DNA from: JBBSOW01 sp038259365
Lineage (GTDB): Bacteria > Actinomycetota > Actinomycetes > Propionibacteriales > Propionibacteriaceae
DNA length: 28,272 nt
Reading direction: 5' to 3'
Assembly: GCA_038259365.1 (NCBI GenBank)
Contig: JBBSOW010000036.1
Span: forward strand, 1 to 28,272
Position 1 is the stretch's first letter. The number at the start of each line of letters is the position of its first letter. Both the position numbers and the translations under genes were made by a program. Below the pieces are notes generated by a model that was not told the DNA's origin, ran no database searches, and worked only from the letters and a program-made list of their open reading frames with translations. This document shows, in pieces, positions 23,980-28,272 of the stretch.

Positions 23980-24007
23980 CCCGTCTCACCGCAACGCTAG
24001 AGACGGG
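23980..24007. terminator. Hairpin downstream of the membrane-protein remnant
   Basis: CCCGTCTC (23980-23987) pairs perfectly with GAGACGGG (24000-24007) around a 12-base loop, 14 bases after the remnant's stop codon. No T-tract follows, so it is a modest terminator candidate for the plus strand. Confidence 0.45.
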
Positions 24008-24016
24008 TATAGACAG

Positions 24017-24053
24017 CAAGCGAGGCCGGGTGAGATTCACCCGGCCTCGCTTG
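24017..24053. terminator. Strong bidirectional terminator after the catalase gene
   Basis: A perfect 17-bp stem (CAAGCGAGGCCGGGTGA at 24017-24033 with its complement at 24037-24053) closes a 3-base GAT loop. It ends 16 bases before the catalase stop, and on the plus strand GTTGTT follows. It is the most stable hairpin I noticed in the window and should stop transcription from both sides. Confidence 0.85.
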
Positions 24054-24069
24054 GTTGTTCAGTCCAGTC

Positions 24070-25641
24070 TCAAGACTTCGTGCCGGCCAGCTCCATGGCG
24101 GTATCGGCCTCGCTGCCGGGGTTGGGCTCGGCGTCGTCGGCCCAGTAGGCCTCCTCGATGCGCTGCCCGATCTCGGCGTCGACGTTCTTCCAGTACTCGA
24201 AGGCGCGCTGCAGCACGTCGCCGTGCACGCCGCCCATCAGGTGACCGACAACCGTCTCGACGAACTCCTGACGTTGCGCGTCGGAGAAGACCTCGCGCAC
24301 CATGATGCCGGGCTGGGTGAAGTCGTCGTCCACCTCGGAACGGATCGTCTGCGCGCGGCGGACGAGATCGCCCGAGATGGCCCAACTGTCGTCCACCACT
24401 CCGAGATCATCGGAGAACGGCGTCCCGGCGCTGTTCGGCGCGTGCACCGCCGCGTCGCCGTTGTGGTCGTAGGCCATCGGGCCGTCGTAGACGTAGGAGT
24501 GACCCTTGGTCCGCGGCCTGTTGACCGGCAGCTGGAGGTAGTTCGGGCCGATGCGGTAGCGGTGGGTGTCGGCGTAGCTGAACACCCGACCGAGCAGCAT
24601 CTTGTCCGGGGAGAGCCCGATGCCGGGGACGAGCGCGGACGGGTCGAAGGCCGCCTGCTCGATCTGGGCGAAGAAGTTGTCCGGGTTCTTGTTCAGGGTC
24701 ATGGTGCCGACCTTGATCAAGGGGTAGTCGGACTTCGAGACCGTCTTGGTGACGTCGAAGATGTTGGTCTTGTAGGTGAAGCCCTCCTCGAAGGGGATCA
24801 CCTGGACGCTGAGATCCCAGCTCGGGAAGTTGCCGTCCTCGATGTTCAAGAACAGGTCGCGACGGTGGAAGTCCGCGTCGGAACCGGCGATCAGGTCCGC
24901 CTCGGAGCCGCTCAGGCATTCGACGCCCTGGTTGGTGTGGAAGTGGAACTTCACCCAGAACTTCTCGCCCTCGGCGTTGATCCACTGGTAGGTGTGCGAG
25001 CCGTAACCGTTCTCGTGCCGGAAGGTCTTGGGGATTCCGCGCTCACCCATCAGGTAGGTGACCTGGTGCGCGGACTCGGGGTTCAGGGTCCAGAAGTCCC
25101 ACTGCATCTGGTTGTCGCGCAGGCCGCTGGCGCCGCGGCGCTTTTGTGAGCGGATGAAGTGGGGAAACTTCATGGCGTCGCGGATGAAGAAGATGGGGGT
25201 GTTGTTGCCGACGAGATCCCAATTGCCCTCGTCGGTGTAGAACTTCAGCGAGAAACCGCGGGGGTCGCGCCAGGTGTCGGGCGAGCCCAGCTCGCCGGCG
25301 ACGGTGGAGAAGCGGGCCAACATGTCGGTCTTGGCGCCGGGCTGGAAGAGGCTGGCCTTGGTGTAGGCGCTGACGTCTTCGGTGGTCTCGAAGACGCCGA
25401 AGGCACCCGAACCCTTGGCGTGGACGACGCGCTCGGGGACCCGCTCCCGGTCGAAGTGAGCCATCTGCTCGACGAAGTGGGTGTCGTGCAACATGATGGG
25501 CCCGTCGGGGCCGGCTGTGAGGGAGTTGCGGTCTGAGGGGGCGGGGGCTCCGGTGGCGGTGCGCGACCCGGTGACGTCGGTTCCGGTAACGGAGCTGACA
25601 TCGTTGGTGGGGTTTGACCCCGGCTGCTGATCGTTCTTCAT
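24070..25641 (-). CDS. katA: Monofunctional heme catalase
   Basis: A 523-residue catalase that converts hydrogen peroxide to water and oxygen in the cytoplasm. Active-site residues are intact: His74 in FDRERVPERVVHAKGSGAFG (63-82), Asn147 in VGNNTPIFF, and the proximal heme ligand Tyr356 in RVFSYADTHRYRIG. The length is that of small-subunit clade catalases with a slightly extended, low-complexity N-terminus (about 45 residues rich in Thr, Ser, Gly and Pro). AAGGAG lies 5 bases before the ATG. It is a single-gene unit bounded by a strong terminator. The 240-base region upstream (25642-25881) should hold its promoter, but I see no convincing -35/-10 pair there. The symbol follows common usage for this family. 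Confidence 0.96.
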   Translation of the reverse strand: MKNDQQPGSNPTNDVSSVTGTDVTGSRTATGAPAPSDRNSLTAGPDGPIMLHDTHFVEQMAHFDRERVPERVVHAKGSGAFGVFETTEDVSAYTKASLFQPGAKTDMLARFSTVAGELGSPDTWRDPRGFSLKFYTDEGNWDLVGNNTPIFFIRDAMKFPHFIRSQKRRGASGLRDNQMQWDFWTLNPESAHQVTYLMGERGIPKTFRHENGYGSHTYQWINAEGEKFWVKFHFHTNQGVECLSGSEADLIAGSDADFHRRDLFLNIEDGNFPSWDLSVQVIPFEEGFTYKTNIFDVTKTVSKSDYPLIKVGTMTLNKNPDNFFAQIEQAAFDPSALVPGIGLSPDKMLLGRVFSYADTHRYRIGPNYLQLPVNRPRTKGHSYVYDGPMAYDHNGDAAVHAPNSAGTPFSDDLGVVDDSWAISGDLVRRAQTIRSEVDDDFTQPGIMVREVFSDAQRQEFVETVVGHLMGGVHGDVLQRAFEYWKNVDAEIGQRIEEAYWADDAEPNPGSEADTAMELAGTKS

Positions 25642-25832
25642 ACGTCTCCTTGGAAGTCTTGCGGCCCTGCTCTCAGCATCCTGTGCTATCCGAGCCTGCG
25701 CGAGCCGATCCGTGGAGATGGGCCCGAGTAACCGTTAAAACATGCATCCGCGTCCGGTTATTCCCGCCCGGCTGCGATGAGGCGAGGGTCACAGAGCTTC
25801 GCCCAAGGCATAGCCCCCTGAAGGCGACGAAT

Positions 25833-25863
25833 CCCCCGAGGCAGTTACGCGCTACCCCGGGGG
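25833..25863 (-). terminator. Weak hairpin after the SH3-domain gene
   Basis: CCCCCG (25833-25838) pairs with CGGGGG (25858-25863) around a 19-base loop, about 18 bases past the minus-strand stop at 25882. The loop is large and there is no T-tract, so this is a low-confidence terminator. Confidence 0.3.
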
Positions 25864-25881
25864 AGACCGTGGACGTCGCGA

Positions 25882-26445
25882 TCAGCAATAGCTGGGCGCG
25901 TTGCCGACGTTGTCGACGTACCGGGCGGTAACCCACTTGCGATCTGAGGTCTGGTACCAGAGGTTGTTGCCCCGGATTGTCTCGCCCCTTACCTTGCAGA
26001 TCAGGTCCACCCTGCCGTTGGCCGCTAGGGCGCCCACGACCTTATCCTGCGTGGTGGGGCCGGCCCGGAGGTTCAATGCGATCGCTTCGGTATTTTGCCC
26101 CACCGCGGCCGAACCGATGCACCAGCTGGGGGCGGGCCCGATATTGCGCACGTAGCGGGCCGAAACCCACCTGGTTTGGCGGCCCAGGTTGTACCAGATG
26201 TCGTTACCGCGCACCTTGGTGCCGCGGACCTTGCACGTCAGGGTGAGCCGCTGTCCCTCCCGCACGGAGCCCACGCTCCCCGTGTGGATGCTGGGCGAGT
26301 AGCGAACGGAAAGGCCACCATTGGCGATCACCTCACCCGTGGCTCTAGGGGCACCAGCGTTCGCGGTTCCGGCGCCTGCCAGCCCCAGCCCGGCGGCAAG
26401 AGCAATGGAGCCGATGATGCTGGCGGAACGAGTCGTGACGGACAT
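25882..26445 (-). CDS. Secreted protein with two bacterial SH3-like repeats
   Basis: A 187-residue exported protein. Residues 1-30 are a signal peptide (short basic start, hydrophobic IIGSIALAAGLGLAGAG, then TANA before Gly31). The mature part is two related SH3b-like units, about residues 45-109 and 124-187. Each has the pattern LxVRxxP/LNLRAGP, L-x-C-KVRG, IRGNxxWY, WVxARYV and a terminal C after (N)xGxAP. The paired cysteines (71/109 and 150/187) sit at equal places and could form one disulphide per unit. SH3b repeats usually bind cell-wall peptidoglycan. No catalytic domain is present, so it may be a wall-binding or inhibitor-like protein. GAGGAGG lies 7 bases before the ATG. It is a single gene with a structured leader. 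Confidence 0.85.
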   Translation of the reverse strand: MSVTTRSASIIGSIALAAGLGLAGAGTANAGAPRATGEVIANGGLSVRYSPSIHTGSVGSVREGQRLTLTCKVRGTKVRGNDIWYNLGRQTRWVSARYVRNIGPAPSWCIGSAAVGQNTEAIALNLRAGPTTQDKVVGALAANGRVDLICKVRGETIRGNNLWYQTSDRKWVTARYVDNVGNAPSYC

Positions 26446-26465
26446 GACGTTTCCTCCTCGATGCG

Positions 26466-26527
26466 GACGATCCGCTGTTCGGATCGTCGTTACGTACTGA
26501 TACGCACCCCGCTCGCCACGGGTTGCG
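26466..26527 (-). other. Structured 5' leader upstream of the SH3-domain gene
   Basis: Two hairpins lie in the untranslated stretch before the ATG at 26445. GACGATCCG/CGGATCGTC has a 9-bp perfect stem and a 5-base loop (26466-26488). CGCACCCC/GGGTTGCG has 7 of 8 pairs and a 9-base loop (26503-26527). They may be part of a leader RNA or an operator; no known riboswitch motif was recognised. Confidence 0.3.
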
Positions 26528-26640
26528 TCAGCCGAGCAGAAATTTCAGAAGTGGTCAGGCCCCGGCCGGTGTTTCCCCACGACCCACCGGGATGGGGTCG
26601 CCGTAAGCACTGCGGAAATATCCCCGGGAGGGCCGACGTT

Positions 26641-27573
26641 GTGCAAGGCATGCTGGCCTATACCTATGACAAGTTCGGTGACGACTCGGTGCTCCACTAC
26701 GGGGAGGTTCCGATGCCCAAGGTCGGCCCGGGTGAGGTGCTGATCAAGGTCCGCTCGGCCTCGGTGAATCCGGTGGATTGGAAGCTGGTATCGGGGGGCC
26801 TCGACGACTTCATGGAGATCGTTTTTCCCGCGATCCCCGGTTGGGACGTCGCCGGCATCGTCGAACAACTCGGCATCGACGTGCCCGAGTTCACCGAGGG
26901 CGACGAGGTGTACGCCTACGCTCGCAAGGACTTCATTCACGGCGGCAGCTACGCCGAGTACGTCACGGTGCCCGCTCGCTCGGTGGCCACGAAGCCCGAA
27001 TCGCTGAATTGGAACGAGGCGGGTTCGCTCCCGCTGGCCGGGCTCACCGCCTACCAGGCCCTGACCCGCCTGGGGTTGACCCAGGGGCAGACCGTGTTGA
27101 TCCACAACGCTGCGGGCGGCGTGGGCACCTTCGCGACGCAGATCGCCAAGGCTCTGGGCGCCGAGGTCATCGCGACGGCGTCGCCCGCGAACCACGACTA
27201 CCTGCGCGAGCTCGGCGCGGATCATCCCATTGCGTACGGAGACGGGCTCGCGGATCGCGTTCGCAACGTCGCGGCCGATGGCGTGGACGTCGTGCTCGAT
27301 CTCGTGGGCGGCGTCGTCGAGGTAACCACCGCGGTGCTGAAGGCGGGCGGAGCGCACGCCTCGATCGCCGATCCTGCGGTACTGCAACACGACGGCCAGT
27401 GGATGTGGGTGCGTCCGAACGGAGCCGATCTCACGGAGTTGGCCGCCCTCGCCGACGCCGGACAGCTTCGGGTGCCCATCGCCGAGGAGTTTGGCCTGGC
27501 CGATCTTCCCCGGGCCTTCGCGCTCAGCCGCAAGGGGCACGTGCGTGGCAAGATCGCCATCAGCGTGAGCTGA
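26641..27573 (+). CDS. Zinc-free MDR-family NADP-dependent oxidoreductase (quinone-reductase-like)
   Basis: A 310-residue medium-chain reductase. The N-terminal GroES-like part has VPMPKVGPGEVLIKVRSASVNPVDWKLVSGG and GWDVAGIV. The Rossmann part has the nucleotide motif IHNAAGGVGTFATQIAKALGAEV, then DVVLDLVGG. The structural and catalytic zinc cysteines of alcohol dehydrogenases are missing, so it belongs with zeta-crystallin/quinone oxidoreductase or enoyl-reductase-like members that use NADPH. The GTG at 26641 is chosen because GGGAGGG (26626-26632) precedes it by 8 bases; the ATG at 26650 is too close to its own AAGG. The upstream open frame to 26095 runs antisense through the SH3 gene and is not used. 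It converges with the LtrA-like gene, with 15 bases between stops. Substrate unknown. Confidence 0.9.
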   Translation: MQGMLAYTYDKFGDDSVLHYGEVPMPKVGPGEVLIKVRSASVNPVDWKLVSGGLDDFMEIVFPAIPGWDVAGIVEQLGIDVPEFTEGDEVYAYARKDFIHGGSYAEYVTVPARSVATKPESLNWNEAGSLPLAGLTAYQALTRLGLTQGQTVLIHNAAGGVGTFATQIAKALGAEVIATASPANHDYLRELGADHPIAYGDGLADRVRNVAADGVDVVLDLVGGVVEVTTAVLKAGGAHASIADPAVLQHDGQWMWVRPNGADLTELAALADAGQLRVPIAEEFGLADLPRAFALSRKGHVRGKIAISVS

Positions 27574-27588
27574 GCCCCCTCAAGCCGG

Positions 27589-28272
27589 TTAGGGCGGGCT
27601 CAGACGTTCAAGGGCGGTGCTCATCTTGCCGTGTCCGACCATCTCGAAGCCGACCACATTCGCCGCCGGAGCCAGCGCCGCCACCAGCAGGCACACCACC
27701 ACCGGCAAGCTCAGCGCGGCCAACACCAGAGATAGCACGAGAACCGCAACGGTGATGAGGGCCAGCCGAGCGTGCAACCGATCCCGCACGCCAAGAAAGA
27801 GATAGGTGTAGGCGTAGATCAACGCGCTGAAGACTGCGACGGGGATCACGACCGCAAGCAGCGCGACGACCGACCCCACGCGGGCCTCGCGCTCGATGTA
27901 CAGAGCCGCGACGTGTAGCCCTGCTCCCACGGCGGCGATGGCCGCGAACATGATGAGGTGGCTGTAGCCCCATGGGAAGGCGATCCCTCGCCGCTTGGTC
28001 AAGATCTCACCCGCGGGGACGCCGAAGTACATCCACCACATGCCGAACGTGAGCGCGATTCCAGCGAAGGCCACCGCGACCACCTGCCAACTCCAGCCCT
28101 GGGACTCGATCAGTGCGGACAAGGTGGCGACGGTGCCGACGACCTCCTCACCGAGGGCGACGATGACCAGCAGGCCGTATCGCTCGGCGATGTGCTCGGC
28201 GTTCCAGGGTGTGCCGCCACCACGCGTCTCGGCGAGGTAGGGACCGCCGAGTTCGACCACGAACAGCACCGC
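27589..28272 (-). CDS. Low-temperature-requirement A (LtrA)-like membrane protein, C-terminal part
   Basis: The reading frame is open through the window edge, so the N-terminus is missing; the visible 228 codons contain about seven hydrophobic segments. The block WNAEHIAERYGLLVIVALGEEVV is the signature of the LtrA family, first named in Listeria. FGMWWMYFGVPAG and GYSHLIMFAAIAAVGAGLHVAA further downstream also fit. LtrA proteins are polytopic membrane proteins of uncertain function. The stop (TAA on the minus strand at 27591-27589) is 15 bases from the end of the oxidoreductase. The internal GTG at 28269 is not taken as the start because the frame continues upstream and family members are longer. 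No damage is visible in the part present. Confidence 0.85.
   Translation of the reverse strand, partial: AVLFVVELGGPYLAETRGGGTPWNAEHIAERYGLLVIVALGEEVVGTVATLSALIESQGWSWQVVAVAFAGIALTFGMWWMYFGVPAGEILTKRRGIAFPWGYSHLIMFAAIAAVGAGLHVAALYIEREARVGSVVALLAVVIPVAVFSALIYAYTYLFLGVRDRLHARLALITVAVLVLSLVLAALSLPVVVCLLVAALAPAANVVGFEMVGHGKMSTALERLSPP

Noticed and set aside
26095..26640. Upstream extension of the MDR oxidoreductase frame
   Set aside because: It runs antisense through the SH3 protein and its leader; the GTG at 26641 has a good ribosome site and matches the usual N-terminus.
26446..26640. c-di-AMP (ydaO-type) riboswitch before the SH3 gene
   Set aside because: Cell-wall genes in actinobacteria often have one, but I could not match its conserved blocks; only two simple hairpins are visible.
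1..28272. tRNA, rRNA, CRISPR arrays, IS ends or attachment sites
   Set aside because: None was recognised on either strand; the repeats found are operators or terminator hairpins.

Overview
The window is high-GC bacterial DNA with dense, closely packed and often overlapping genes, frequent GTG starts and TANNNT-type -10 elements. A DUF222/HNH (13E12-type) gene, an actinobacterial-style ORC-like ATPase and a tandem-SH3 exported protein all point to Actinomycetota. The cysteine-poor HNH variant resembles those I associate with Propionibacteriales, but that placement is an inference. No rRNA, tRNA, CRISPR array, insertion sequence or phage gene was seen.

Layout. 1-850: the start of a GH38 alpha-mannosidase (minus strand, cut by the window edge) diverges from a small ABM-type monooxygenase, which is followed by a strong hairpin terminator. 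851-14992: a catabolic regulon. Four minus-strand genes (MFS transporter, FGGY glycerol-kinase-like enzyme, GlpD-like dehydrogenase, alkyl-DHAP-synthase-like flavoprotein) are each joined by 4-base stop/start overlaps. They diverge from a plus-strand operon (aldehyde dehydrogenase, acyl-CoA ligase, two crotonase-fold proteins, TetR regulator). A double-hotdog MaoC-like protein and a CaiB-type CoA-transferase follow as a second divergent pair. 15057-28272: mostly unrelated single genes. These are a methyltransferase, a broken SF1 helicase, a TDT-family membrane transporter, a hemerythrin-like protein, an ORC-like ATPase, a DUF222/HNH protein, a frameshifted membrane-protein remnant, a catalase, a secreted tandem SH3 protein, a zinc-free MDR oxidoreductase and a partial LtrA-like membrane protein.

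How the genes may work together. The 190-base gap between the two arms of the regulon carries two inverted 26-bp copies (25 of 26 identical) of one promoter-operator module. In each, a TGAnCG....CGnTCA dyad typical of TetR operators sits between a TTGCTG -35 and a TANNNT -10 with a 17-bp spacer. The TetR gene at the end of the right arm is the obvious candidate regulator, so both arms should be induced together. The left arm phosphorylates, oxidises and processes a glycerol-like skeleton; the right arm oxidises an aldehyde, activates the acid and carries out beta-oxidation-type steps. The kinase lacks the glycerol-contacting glutamate, and the flavoprotein belongs to the ether-lipid enzyme family. 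My leading hypothesis is therefore catabolism of a glycerol ether: phosphorylation, C2 oxidation, then release of DHAP plus an alcohol that becomes an acyl-CoA. This is inference and no substrate can be read from the sequence.
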